From SAR324 cluster bacterium (GTDB lineage Bacteria; SAR324; XYD2-FULL-50-16): DNA of 11,438 nt. This document shows, in pieces, positions 1 through 6,924 of the stretch. The stretch's first letter is position 1, and each line of letters begins with the position of its first letter. The notes under the pieces are model-generated. The model did not search any database. It saw only the letters and a program-made list of their open reading frames with translations, and had not been told where the DNA came from. The DNA lies in assembly GCA_002401295.1 (NCBI GenBank), contig NVSR01000072.1, positions 1 through 11,438 of the forward strand. Direction: 5' to 3'. Both the position numbers and the translations under genes were made by a program.

Positions 1-2
1 TC

Positions 3-1244
3 CAGGAAATTCGACAAGATAGAGCTTGGTTATCTGAGACAAGCGTAAACAGAAACACAGTCTTGCAACACATCAAAGAAAGGATCCAGCAAAACAAATG
101 GGACCTGACTCCTGTGATCAACGGAACGGGAGCTGTGATTCACACGAATTTGGGGCGTTCTGTTTTCTCCAGAGAGATTTTAGAAGAGGTCATTGAAATC
201 GCCACCTCTTACACAAACCTGGAATTTTCACTGGAGACAGGCAAACGAGGCCCTCGTGTAGATAGCGTGATACGCCTCTTGAGATCCTTAACCGGTGCTG
301 AGGAAGCAGTGATCGTCAATAACAATGCGGCGGCAGTCGTGTTGAGCCTGGCTGCTCTGGCTCCACAGAAAGAAGTGGTGATTTCTCGTGGTGAACTGGT
401 TGAAATCGGAGGTTCTTTTCGCATCCCGGATATTATTGAAACATCCGGTGCCAAGCTTAAAGAAGTCGGGACCACCAACCGTACTAAATTGAAGGATTAC
501 CAGGCTGCCATTTCAGAAGAAACTTCCGTCCTCTTGAAAGTCCACACCTCCAATTATCAAATAGTGGGTTTTACCGAATCCACACAAACTGCGGACTTAG
601 CTAAATTGGCAAAGAAAGAAGGGTTGATTTTAATAGAGGACATCGGCAGTGGAGTTCTAACAGAGTTTAGTTATCCTCAATTGAACAGTGATCCCCTCAT
701 TCCACAGGTCATCAAAGACGGAGCTGATGTAGTGACCATCAGTGGGGACAAACTTTTAGGAGGACCTCAAGCTGGAATTATTATCGGCAAGAAACAATAC
801 CTGGACCAAATCAAAAGCCACCCTCTTTACCGCGCCTTTCGCTGCGATAAATTGACCATGCTTTTACTGGAAAAAACACTCTTAACCTATTTGCGTAACG
901 AGCAACGTCAAAAAATTCCCACTCAACGTATGTTGAATGAAGGCTCATCCATCGTCAAAACTCGCGCAGAAAAAATTCTGGAAGTTTTACCCCCGGAAGC
1001 TTTCACCATCATCCCCTGCGAGTCAACTCCCGGTGGCGGCTCTTTACCCGGCAAGAAAATTCCTTCCTGGGGAATTCTCGTAAAAAAAGAAGGCAAGACG
1101 GAACAACAAATCTTAGATTTCCTACGTAGCTGTAACCCACCACTAATTGCCCGCATTCAAGAAGGCCAGGTTCTGATTGACTGCCGCACAGTATTGCCGC
1201 ATCAGATTTCTTTATTGCAGAATATCCTCCAGGAATTTATTTAG
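3..1244 (+). CDS. selA: L-seryl-tRNA(Sec) selenium transferase SelA, 5'-truncated by the window edge
   Basis: Cytosolic PLP enzyme that converts seryl-tRNA(Sec) to selenocysteyl-tRNA(Sec) using selenophosphate. Seen: TPVINGTG...HTNLGR near the start of the catalytic domain, AVIVNNNAAAV, SRGELVEIGGSFRIPD, EVGTTNRT, KVHTSNYQIVGF and the PLP-lysine motif SGDKLLGGPQAG, with the Schiff-base lysine encoded at 750-752. These blocks follow E. coli SelA in order through to the C-terminus (stop TAG at 1242-1244). A TTG at 63 could be read as a start, but the frame is open back to base 3. Those 20 codons (QEIRQDRAWLSE...) resemble the family's N-terminal helical region. By comparison with E. coli SelA (about 463 residues) roughly 45 N-terminal residues lie outside the window. 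Nothing else selenium-related (selB, selC, selD) is visible here. The gene converges on the kinase gene, with a palindromic element between them. Confidence 0.96.
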   Translation, partial: QEIRQDRAWLSETSVNRNTVLQHIKERIQQNKWDLTPVINGTGAVIHTNLGRSVFSREILEEVIEIATSYTNLEFSLETGKRGPRVDSVIRLLRSLTGAEEAVIVNNNAAAVVLSLAALAPQKEVVISRGELVEIGGSFRIPDIIETSGAKLKEVGTTNRTKLKDYQAAISEETSVLLKVHTSNYQIVGFTESTQTADLAKLAKKEGLILIEDIGSGVLTEFSYPQLNSDPLIPQVIKDGADVVTISGDKLLGGPQAGIIIGKKQYLDQIKSHPLYRAFRCDKLTMLLLEKTLLTYLRNEQRQKIPTQRMLNEGSSIVKTRAEKILEVLPPEAFTIIPCESTPGGGSLPGKKIPSWGILVKKEGKTEQQILDFLRSCNPPLIARIQEGQVLIDCRTVLPHQISLLQNILQEFI

Positions 1245-1256
1245 TCTTTAGTCTTA

Positions 1257-1366
1257 GGGGGTCGCATCTTAAATATTCAATATAGGATTATTCACCCTGT
1301 TAGCCAGGTGCTTACGTCATACATCATTATTGAATATTGAATATTGAATATTTAAGATGCGACCCC
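1257..1366. repeat. MITE/REP-like palindromic element with perfect 26-bp terminal inverted repeats
   Basis: The arms at 1258-1283 and 1341-1366 are perfect reverse complements over 26 bases, beginning GGGGTCGCATCTTAAAT and ending with its complement in CGACCCC. An extra G at 1257 is unpaired. The core at 1284-1340 includes a stretch (about 1271-1328) that is recognisably related to the copy at 5235-5313. Next to the right arm the heptamer TATTGAA is repeated three times in tandem (1328-1348). The element fills most of the gap between the convergent ends of selA and the kinase gene, so the long hairpin could also end transcription from both sides. No target-site duplication is evident. Inference: a non-autonomous mobile palindrome, perhaps mobilised by a REP-associated (Y1) transposase encoded elsewhere. 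Confidence 0.8.
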
Positions 1367-1410
1367 ATTATCCCCAGCCTGGAGAGCTTTTTCAGGTAGT
1401 GTGGTGCATA

Positions 1411-2868
1411 TTAGAGAACATTTGGGATAGTAATCTCAAATGTGGTTCCCAGGTTGGGCTGACTTTGAATCTCAATCACACCTTGCAATGCTTCGACTGC
1501 AATTTTGACAGCGTCCAACCCGACACCTCGACCGGATAGCTTACTCACATCATCCCGTGTTGAAAATCCCGGTTCAAAAATAAGATTCATAATTTCTGTC
1601 TCAGAGGCCTGTGCCAGGAAGCTTTCCGAAGCCAGTTTTTTTGTCAGGGCCTTTTGACGAACCCTCGCTATATCAATACCCGAACCATCATCCATAATAC
1701 GTAACTTCAGGGATTGATTGCAGGCTTCCGCTTCAATTTGTATTTGACAAGTCTCTGTTTTCCCCAACATGAGGCGTTTTTCCGGAGCTTCCAGCCCATG
1801 ATCAACAGCATTTCTAATCAAATGTATCATTGAGCCGAAAAAGGGAGACAATCTGTCAAAGGAAACTTCTATTTCCCCCCCTTGCAGCAATACTTCAATG
1901 GGTTTATTCAACTCTCCTGCTAAATCCTTCGCTGTCACTGCATATTTTTGTAGGATTCTTCCAATCGGTTGCTTTCTCATGGACTCGAAAGAATTATGAA
2001 TTTCTTCAATAAATTGCTCTGGTAAATTTTTGATTAATAGCTGTTCAATATTCAGAAACTTAGATTCACGAACCTGATAAACACGCTCCGACTGCCGCCA
2101 TTCATCCTCGCTTAGAATACCGCTGAGTTGTTTCAGTGTTTCTGAAAGCAATTGCTGCAGGGCTGATGTTTCTTTCACTAGATCCTGGAGCAAGGCCACG
2201 CCCATTTCCAATTTATCACGCCGAATCTCCTCTAATTTATTCTCAATTTCATGACTAAACTGCGCCACGGCTTTCAACCCATAACTAGCGGCTCCACCTT
2301 TGATCGTATGGTAATAGCGAAAGAGTTCGTTCAAATCCATTGCATCTGGATCCTGGGACAAGACGGCATGAACACTCTGAAATAATTCTTCCATTTCTCG
2401 TAAAAACAGGAGAAAACCATCACGATCCGTGGCAACCTTGATAATCATTGTATTTCTCTCTTCCTCCTCCGCAATCATTGCCGCCAGTTCTCTTTCCTTA
2501 GTAATATCCGTCAAAATCGTCATGAATTTACCTTGTCCCGTCTTTGCAGGAATATAACGGAACTCCAATGCCAATGTCTTCTCGAGTACCTGAATCTCTT
2601 TCGGTAATAACTCTTGAATGATATCCAAACTGGTTTGCCCGGCAAAAACTAAGTCCAACAGCTCATGTTCGCGGTTTAGAGGAGAGCGTCCCTGATCTTC
2701 CAAGTTACTCAAATAGAACTCACTAAGATCAAACCCCGTGAAAAGCAAGTCCAATACACTTAAATACTCAATCGGTCTTTTAAAAAAATGCCCACAAGGT
2801 TTTGAATATTCCCGATGAATCCGATAGTCTCCACCAAAGGTTAAAAATCCCTGCCCCGTGTTGTCCAT
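1411..2868 (-). CDS. Soluble CheA-like histidine kinase: PAS-like region, Hpt and HATPase_c, no membrane anchor, no CheW domain
   Basis: 485 residues from ATG at 2868; the TTG one codon upstream (2871) is a weaker alternative, and the SD-like AAGGAG lies only three bases before the ATG. Residues 1-140 form a PAS-like region (DNTGQGFLTFG...EYSKPC) ending in a TDITKE-type helix. An Hpt domain follows with the motif YYHTIKGGAASYGL, phospho-acceptor candidate His187. Then come a linker and a CheA-type ATPase: N box HLIRNAVDHGLEAPEKR (Asn353), G1 DDGSGID (about 393-399), FEPGFSTRD and G2 SGRGVGLDAVK (about 445-455). The protein stops at FEITIPNVL right after the ATPase fold, so the CheW-like coupling domain of CheA is absent. 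It overlaps the upstream HAMP-GAF gene by one base (TGATG), implying translational coupling. No response regulator is in the window. It reads like the C-terminal half of a receptor kinase whose N-terminal half is the neighbouring ORF. Confidence 0.9.
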   Translation of the reverse strand: MDNTGQGFLTFGGDYRIHREYSKPCGHFFKRPIEYLSVLDLLFTGFDLSEFYLSNLEDQGRSPLNREHELLDLVFAGQTSLDIIQELLPKEIQVLEKTLALEFRYIPAKTGQGKFMTILTDITKERELAAMIAEEEERNTMIIKVATDRDGFLLFLREMEELFQSVHAVLSQDPDAMDLNELFRYYHTIKGGAASYGLKAVAQFSHEIENKLEEIRRDKLEMGVALLQDLVKETSALQQLLSETLKQLSGILSEDEWRQSERVYQVRESKFLNIEQLLIKNLPEQFIEEIHNSFESMRKQPIGRILQKYAVTAKDLAGELNKPIEVLLQGGEIEVSFDRLSPFFGSMIHLIRNAVDHGLEAPEKRLMLGKTETCQIQIEAEACNQSLKLRIMDDGSGIDIARVRQKALTKKLASESFLAQASETEIMNLIFEPGFSTRDDVSKLSGRGVGLDAVKIAVEALQGVIEIQSQPNLGTTFEITIPNVL

Positions 2869-4208
2869 CAACTCCTTGATGCAGTAGTACGCTCTTGTAC
2901 TTTGGACTCCAAGGTTCGATTATGCTCTTCAATGAGGTTGAGCATCTGAATATTCTTGAGATTGACCACCGTCATTCCCGCTAAGGTATGCACAAAGCCC
3001 TCATCAGATTTTTCAAAGACCACACGATCCACATCGCCTGAAAAATTCATGACCCCAAAGAGCTTTTGATCATCCATTAGAGGGACGCATAAGAGAGACT
3101 TGGCAGAGTTTTCATTCCCCTTAATAAAATCATTCGCCTCTGCAGTATTCGGGATGAATTGGATTTGTCTCAACTTTGCCGTCACGCCGACAATGCCTTC
3201 ACCAACCCTAAATTTTCGTCCTTCAGTTTGTTTAGACTGATCACCGTGCGGGAAGTAAGCTTCCATCTCTAATTCACCGACTTCGTTCATCAAGTAAACG
3301 GAACACCGTTCTATCTTATTTTTTTGCTGTGTGACCCGAAAGACCTCTTCCAAGGCTTTCGTTTTTTCAAACAAGCCAGCTAAGTTTTTCCCTGTTTGGT
3401 TTAAAATATTGAGATCATTAATTTTACTCCGTGTATTATCCACCATGACTCGCATCGCCTCAAATAGAACCCCGATCTCATCTTTCGAAGTGGTTTTAAT
3501 CGGTATGTCCCAATTACCCCCAGCAACTTCTTTAGCTACATCAATGGCAATGAATAGGTCCTTGGAAATCCTTCTCGTGATGAAATAAGAGAGAGCCAAG
3601 GCTATCAAAATTAATAGAACCGCAAGAAGCATAATATTGATAAATCTTGCGGCACTTCTTTGAGCCAAGTCATCAACTTTTTGCAATAACCCTTGTTCAA
3701 TCTTATGAATGGCATTTAAAGAAAAAGTAACTTGCAAGCGGCCAATGTGATCTCCTTGATCATTAAAGGGGTGAGAGTATATCAGCTGATTTGCCTCTAT
3801 TTCAAACAAAGGCTGGCTTAGGTCTTGAGTCAGATGATTTTCCGGGGGAATCGACTCCCCAAGATGTGCAATTTCATCAGGATCCAAACCATCCCCCAAA
3901 ATACGTTCGTCAAAGTCCACAAAATATGCAGTTTTAACGGCGGGATATTGTCGTAAGCGATATAAGATTCGATTCAATTCGTCAGCTTCTTGAGATAGTA
4001 ACGGATCGAAGGAAATCGACTCCACCAAGCGCATCATTGGATGAATACTTTCTTGGTATACCTGCTGAACAGCAGAAGTAGAATTTTCAACTTCCTCCCC
4101 CATATCCTTCATAATACTAGAGATTTGCCAATAAAACGTAGCAAATGCGATAGTAAACACAAAAGTTAACAGGATCGGTGAGATCATGATTTTTTTAAAA
4201 ATAGACAT
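2868..4208 (-). CDS. Transmembrane HAMP-GAF sensor protein lacking a kinase domain (N-terminal half of a split receptor kinase)
   Basis: 446 residues; ATG at 4208 preceded by AAGAGAG. TM1 is at about residues 8-27 and a periplasmic sensor region at about 28-188 (contains YFVDFDERILGDG, reminiscent of double-Cache/PAS-like sensor folds). TM2 is at about 189-210. HAMP is at about 209-262 (ITRRISKDL...GGNWDIPI...DEIGVLFEAMRVM). GAF is at about 272-422 (RCSVYLMNE, RVGEGIVGV, LCVPLMDDQKLFGVMNF). A coiled-coil linker, LIEEHNRTLESKVQERT, closes the protein. The chain ends just beyond that linker, where receptor kinases of this layout continue into PAS/kinase domains; those domains are encoded by the next, overlapping ORF in a different frame. 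The role is signal input from the periplasm, possibly through the binding protein encoded 61 bp upstream. Whether the two polypeptides assemble or the split is a disabling mutation cannot be told from sequence alone. Confidence 0.88.
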   Translation of the reverse strand: MSIFKKIMISPILLTFVFTIAFATFYWQISSIMKDMGEEVENSTSAVQQVYQESIHPMMRLVESISFDPLLSQEADELNRILYRLRQYPAVKTAYFVDFDERILGDGLDPDEIAHLGESIPPENHLTQDLSQPLFEIEANQLIYSHPFNDQGDHIGRLQVTFSLNAIHKIEQGLLQKVDDLAQRSAARFINIMLLAVLLILIALALSYFITRRISKDLFIAIDVAKEVAGGNWDIPIKTTSKDEIGVLFEAMRVMVDNTRSKINDLNILNQTGKNLAGLFEKTKALEEVFRVTQQKNKIERCSVYLMNEVGELEMEAYFPHGDQSKQTEGRKFRVGEGIVGVTAKLRQIQFIPNTAEANDFIKGNENSAKSLLCVPLMDDQKLFGVMNFSGDVDRVVFEKSDEGFVHTLAGMTVVNLKNIQMLNLIEEHNRTLESKVQERTTASRS

Positions 4209-4269
4209 TATACTCTCTTAAAATTTTTTATCGGACCAGTTCCTTTTTACCCACTGAAAATGTGGAAAA

Positions 4270-5118
4270 CTAATAGCCCAAAGCCTTCTTGACTCCTTGC
4301 ATTGTTTGCAGGGGATCACTTTCAAATTCGGAAAATCCAGTCGGAGTTTTCATGCTTTTCAGTGCTGCTTGAGCGGCTGGGTCTTGTTTCATTGCTAATA
4401 ATACTTGTTTGAATTTCAAATAATCCAAACCTTTTTTGACTAAAAGAATATGTCTGGGAACATAGGCAGATTCGGGGCTTAACAAGCGAAATTCACTTTT
4501 CCCTCGAACTTGTATGGCTTGGATGCCTCCAGCCTGAGCCAATTTACCGGATTTAACCTGGAATATTGTATTTTTATCATCTTTACTAAAGTAGTAAGCT
4601 ACTTTTCCCGACACAGGTTTGCGAGATTTTACCAAATCCAAACCGGCCTGATCCAACAGGTTGCGAGGTAATAAATAAGATGATGTGGATTCCGGATCTT
4701 CAAAAGCGATAACCTTGCCCACTAAGTCGGCAAAGGTTTGGACTGAGGAATTCTTTGATACAAAAATCGCCGCATTATACTGCTTAACACCTCCTTTTTC
4801 CCGAATTAATATTGGCAAGGCCCCCACTTCATCCATGATTCGAATGCTGTTATTAGGACTATCGAACAGAAAATGAACCTGCCCTCGTTGGAATTTCCGA
4901 ACCATCTGTTTCAGATTTTTCGTGGTAACCACTTTACCGATAGGAAGGCCTTTTGCTTTCAGGTAATTCAGTAGAGGGGTAAAGCGTTTAATCATTTTGC
5001 TTGGACTGGAATCAATCATGCCCAGATTCCACTTTTCACTGGCTACTAACGAATTGGATGAAAATAAAATGAATACTATTAGACTCAAATAGTAAGGAAA
5101 TAGTTTTCGGCCGCTCAT
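4270..5118 (-). CDS. PhnD-like periplasmic phosphate/phosphonate-type substrate-binding protein, probably a sensory accessory
   Basis: 282 residues from ATG at 5118, chosen because GAGGA sits about eight bases upstream and the signal peptide then starts at residue 1. A TTG at 5154 would add 12 charged residues and is unlikely. Signal peptide: MSGRKLF followed by a hydrophobic stretch to about residue 26 (NSLVA|SEKW). Mature type II binding fold of the PhnD family: GMIDSSPSKM at the first strand, HFLFDSPNNS, AAIFVSKNSSVQTFADL, and the phosphonate-binding signature EDPESTSSYLLPRNLL. No ABC permease or ATPase lies beside it. Instead the next gene downstream on the same strand is a HAMP-GAF receptor, an arrangement like TorT with TorS, where a binding protein presents its ligand to a membrane sensor. 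The ligand cannot be read from sequence; PhnD relatives bind many oxyanions and small organics. Confidence 0.85.
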   Translation of the reverse strand: MSGRKLFPYYLSLIVFILFSSNSLVASEKWNLGMIDSSPSKMIKRFTPLLNYLKAKGLPIGKVVTTKNLKQMVRKFQRGQVHFLFDSPNNSIRIMDEVGALPILIREKGGVKQYNAAIFVSKNSSVQTFADLVGKVIAFEDPESTSSYLLPRNLLDQAGLDLVKSRKPVSGKVAYYFSKDDKNTIFQVKSGKLAQAGGIQAIQVRGKSEFRLLSPESAYVPRHILLVKKGLDYLKFKQVLLAMKQDPAAQAALKSMKTPTGFSEFESDPLQTMQGVKKALGY

Positions 5119-5234
5119 CTGTTCATCCTCAATATTTCTGGAATTATCGCTCAAACTTAATGTTTTCTAATAACTAATCTGCAAATGCAACTAATTTTTA
5201 AAAGATCCGTGTGCTATCTATTATGGGGTCGAAA

Positions 5235-5313
5235 GGGGGTCGTATCTTAAATATTCAATATAGGATCATTTAGCCTGTCAACCAGAAGCCAGATGCTTTA
5301 GTCATACCTCATT
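5235..5313. repeat. Truncated copy of the GGGGTCG palindromic element (left end and core only)
   Basis: The left end at 5236-5262 matches the left arm of the 1257-1366 element (GGGGTCGTATCTTAAAT, T for C at one base). It is followed by a core that aligns with that element's core: ATAGGATCATTTAGCCTGTC here against ATAGGATTATTCACCCTGTT there, then (A)GTCATAC(C/A)TCATT. The right arm is missing; the sequence runs directly into TCACAAGGGGTCG units. A lone GGGGTCG also sits at 5225-5231. This copy shows that the family shares core sequence as well as ends. The element lies between the PhnD-like gene and the DsrE-family operon, in a 394-bp gap made up largely of such fragments. Confidence 0.7.
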
Positions 5314-5314
5314 T

Positions 5315-5355
5315 TCACAAGGGGTCGCGTCACAAGGGGTCGTCACAAGGGGTCG
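5315..5355. repeat. Three tandem copies of a 13-15 bp unit TCACAAGGGGTCG
   Basis: Units are at 5315-5329 (TCACAAGGGGTCGCG), 5330-5342 and 5343-5355 (both TCACAAGGGGTCG). Each contains the terminal GGGGTCG of the palindromic element. The third unit is also the left end of the complete element at 5349-5441. This looks like stuttering at an element terminus, through nested insertion or slippage. Confidence 0.75.
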
Positions 5356-5441
5356 TATCTTAAATATTCAATGATGAAATATGATTTAAACGCCTAGCTG
5401 ATAGGACTTAATTCTATATTGAATATTTAAGATACGACCCC
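5349..5441. repeat. Complete short palindromic element with perfect 24-bp terminal inverted repeats
   Basis: The arms at 5349-5372 and 5418-5441 are perfect reverse complements over 24 bases (GGGGTCGTATCTTAAAT... and its complement). The 45-base core is not obviously related to the core shared by the other two copies. This is the T variant (GTAT) of the terminus; the copy near selA is the C variant (GCAT). Confidence 0.8.
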
Positions 5442-5467
5442 AGTGATATTATCTGCGAAAAAAGAAA

Positions 5468-5503
5468 GGGGGTCGTATATTGAATATTTAAGATGCGACC
5501 CCC
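5468..5503. repeat. Collapsed palindromic element without a core, just after the DsrF-like gene
   Basis: GGGGGTCGTAT is joined directly to ATTGAATATTTAAGATGCGACCCCC, so the element has two ends and no core. The outer GGGGGTCG and CGACCCCC pair perfectly, giving a compact hairpin. It begins nine bases downstream (minus-strand sense) of the stop codon at 5513 and may serve the DsrE-family operon as an improvised terminator or mRNA 3'-end stabiliser, although no T-run follows. Confidence 0.65.
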
Positions 5504-5512
5504 ATTGAGGTT

Positions 5513-5896
5513 CTACCAGTGCCAAATATGATCAAAATCGGCAAGTCGATGATAAAATTCCTCTACACCCATGGTTTGCACGCCAGGCATCATTTCTTCT
5601 CGTTTGATACCGCGTTCTCGTAGGTCAGCTTCTACCACATAGATGGGGACGCCCATTGCCAGCAGGTCTGCGATATCTCGTCCAATTTGGGGAGGATTTT
5701 GCTGGACCATGCCACCAATACTTAACCCGGAGGCATTTTGTCCCTGAATTACATAATTCACGGCATTACTTCGAAAGAGTAGGGAAATATCTGCATTTAA
5801 CTTTTTAAACATGGTATTCAGCCAAACAATGGTGTCATCCTGCTCCTCCAGGGTGGCCCGATAAGCCGTTTCGACAATACTCAGTATCTTTGCCAT
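5513..5896 (-). CDS. DsrE-superfamily protein, DsrF/TusC-like
   Basis: 127 residues; ATG at 5896 with CAGGAG about seven bases upstream. Third gene of a three-gene operon, 12 bp after the preceding stop. The C-terminal half resembles TusC/DsrF: GVPIYVVEADLRERGI aligns with the CWVCAASLRERGL region of E. coli TusC, and the chain ends FDHIWHW in the DsrF/DsrH manner. No cysteine is present anywhere in the protein, so it cannot carry a persulfide itself. In the family it would act structurally within a DsrEFH/TusBCD-like hexamer. The role (cytosolic sulfur-relay subunit) is inferred from family and operon. Exact subfamily is uncertain. Confidence 0.75.
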   Translation of the reverse strand: MAKILSIVETAYRATLEEQDDTIVWLNTMFKKLNADISLLFRSNAVNYVIQGQNASGLSIGGMVQQNPPQIGRDIADLLAMGVPIYVVEADLRERGIKREEMMPGVQTMGVEEFYHRLADFDHIWHW

Positions 5897-5908
5897 TTTT
5901 TGCTCCTG

Positions 5909-6328
5909 TCAGCTATTTCTCTTGGAAGGAATCACCAGAGTATTGGTTGAGTTTTCCACCATGGTCAAAAAGTCAGCAGGACCTCCACGAGTAGGACCGA
6001 CAACCCAATCTCCCGCTCCGCGTTCATCCACACAAAGGCCGCAATTGACCCAATCTAAATCCACATGATGTTTCTTCGCCAGTTCATACAAACCTTCCAC
6101 CCAGCGCTTGGTCAGGACATGATGCTCATCCTCTGCCGATGTTCCATGAGCAGGATTAGGGTGCTCTTTCTGTGCTTTCATGGTTAAGGAAACAGCACCT
6201 TCATAGGCAAACACTTTGACTGAATGCCCTTTACGCAGGGCCGCGTCAATAATGCGAAAAGCTGTTGTAGAACAGGTACTTTCATAGGGCCCATCCATGA
6301 TGGCCAAGGTTAATATTTTGCCACTCAT
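5909..6328 (-). CDS. DsrE/TusD-like sulfur-relay subunit with a Cys-Gly-Leu-Cys active-site pair
   Basis: 139 residues; ATG at 6328 with AAGGAA upstream. The N-terminus (TLAIMDGPYESTCSTTAFRI...GHSVKVFAYEGAV) follows TusD/DsrE closely. Cys96 in WVNCGLCVDERG falls eight residues before the RG glycine, the same spacing as the persulfide-carrying Cys78 of E. coli TusD. Cys99 and Cys19 are additional, so a disulfide or trisulfide at Cys96-Cys99 is possible. It is the only triad member with this conserved cysteine, hence the likely sulfur carrier. Known role of the family: accepts persulfide sulfur from TusA-like proteins and passes it on, in tRNA thiolation (TusBCD) or dissimilatory sulfur oxidation (DsrEFH). 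Which applies here is not shown by the window. Its TGA stop is in frame with the downstream ATG four codons later. Confidence 0.82.
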   Translation of the reverse strand: MSGKILTLAIMDGPYESTCSTTAFRIIDAALRKGHSVKVFAYEGAVSLTMKAQKEHPNPAHGTSAEDEHHVLTKRWVEGLYELAKKHHVDLDWVNCGLCVDERGAGDWVVGPTRGGPADFLTMVENSTNTLVIPSKRNS

Positions 6329-6349
6329 CGTTCATTCCTTGTTTAGCGT

Positions 6350-6682
6350 TCAATGCCAAATAGGTTTCAATTGATCATCCATCAATAGATCTACCAACTG
6401 ATCCATGTTGGAGATACTCACTTCAGCCACGAGATGACGATCGGAAATCGCCCGTTCACTCAGGGATAGGGAGTCTGCCAATAACTTCACGTTGTACAAG
6501 GACAGCTGATGAAGATAGTTCTCATAGCGAGAACCTTTTCTACTGGGCAGGACACCATTTTGAACAAAAAAAACAGTCACCTCATTTCCCACTTTACTCA
6601 ATCCCTTGGCTGTTTCATACAGCCAGTCACAATCACGACTATCAAAGGGATCACGGGATTCAATCAATAAATACCGAGACAT
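6350..6682 (-). CDS. DsrE-superfamily protein, DsrH/TusB-like
   Basis: 110 residues; ATG at 6682 preceded by TTAGGAG with about seven bases spacing. First gene of the operon, 21 bp before the DsrE-like gene. It begins YLLIESRDPF and contains VTVFFVQNGVLPSRKGSRYE and VKLLADSLSLSERAI, typical of small DsrE-family proteins. Its length and C-terminal tryptophan (LKPIWH) recall TusB/DsrH, although it could also be a generic DsrE family member. The only cysteine (Cys18) is near the N-terminus and not at the family's usual active-site position. Together with the next two genes it gives an E/F/H-like set, suggesting a heteromeric cytosolic complex. Confidence 0.72.
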   Translation of the reverse strand: MSRYLLIESRDPFDSRDCDWLYETAKGLSKVGNEVTVFFVQNGVLPSRKGSRYENYLHQLSLYNVKLLADSLSLSERAISDRHLVAEVSISNMDQLVDLLMDDQLKPIWH

Positions 6683-6734
6683 GTCTAATCTCCTAATGCA
6701 TGGAGTTTAATATGAAATGAAGATAGAAAATTCT

Positions 6735-6764
6735 ATTGTAGCGAACCTTCCTTTCAGCTTTCAA
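6735..6764 (-). promoter_or_regulatory. Sigma70-type promoter of the DsrE-family operon
   Basis: On the minus strand TTGAAA (complement of 6759-6764) and TACAAT (complement of 6735-6740) are separated by 18 bases. Each matches the consensus at five of six positions. The start of transcription would be near 6728, giving a leader of about 45 bases before the ATG at 6682. Confidence 0.6.
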
Positions 6765-6924
6765 TAGCTCATTAGACGGGAAGAGAGAAAAGAACCGACT
6801 GCTCTAATTTATCTACTCAATAGAGATGCCCATTTGCTCAGGGCCTGTGAAAGACATTGAAGAGAAGTAGAGGAACTCGGAGAGAAGAAAAAACGCATAT
6901 CAAACACCAGAGGCAGATCGGTAT

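Noticed and set aside
63..65. TTG as the true start of selA
   Set aside because: The frame stays open with family-like helical sequence to the window edge, and a start here would remove the SelA N-terminal domain.
1357..1539. Plus-strand open frame starting inside the palindromic element
   Set aside because: It is antisense to the kinase C-terminus, with its start codon formed by the repeat arm.
2866..2900. Programmed ribosomal frameshift joining the two kinase halves
   Set aside because: No slippery heptamer (such as A-AAA-AAG) or strong downstream structure is visible at the junction; TGATG re-initiation explains expression more simply.
5152..5154. TTG start for the PhnD-like protein
   Set aside because: It would place a charged 12-residue tail before the signal peptide; the ATG at 5118 has a well-spaced GAGGA.
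5225..5503. CRISPR array
   Set aside because: The repeats are palindromic element ends of unequal length without regular spacers, and no cas gene is present.
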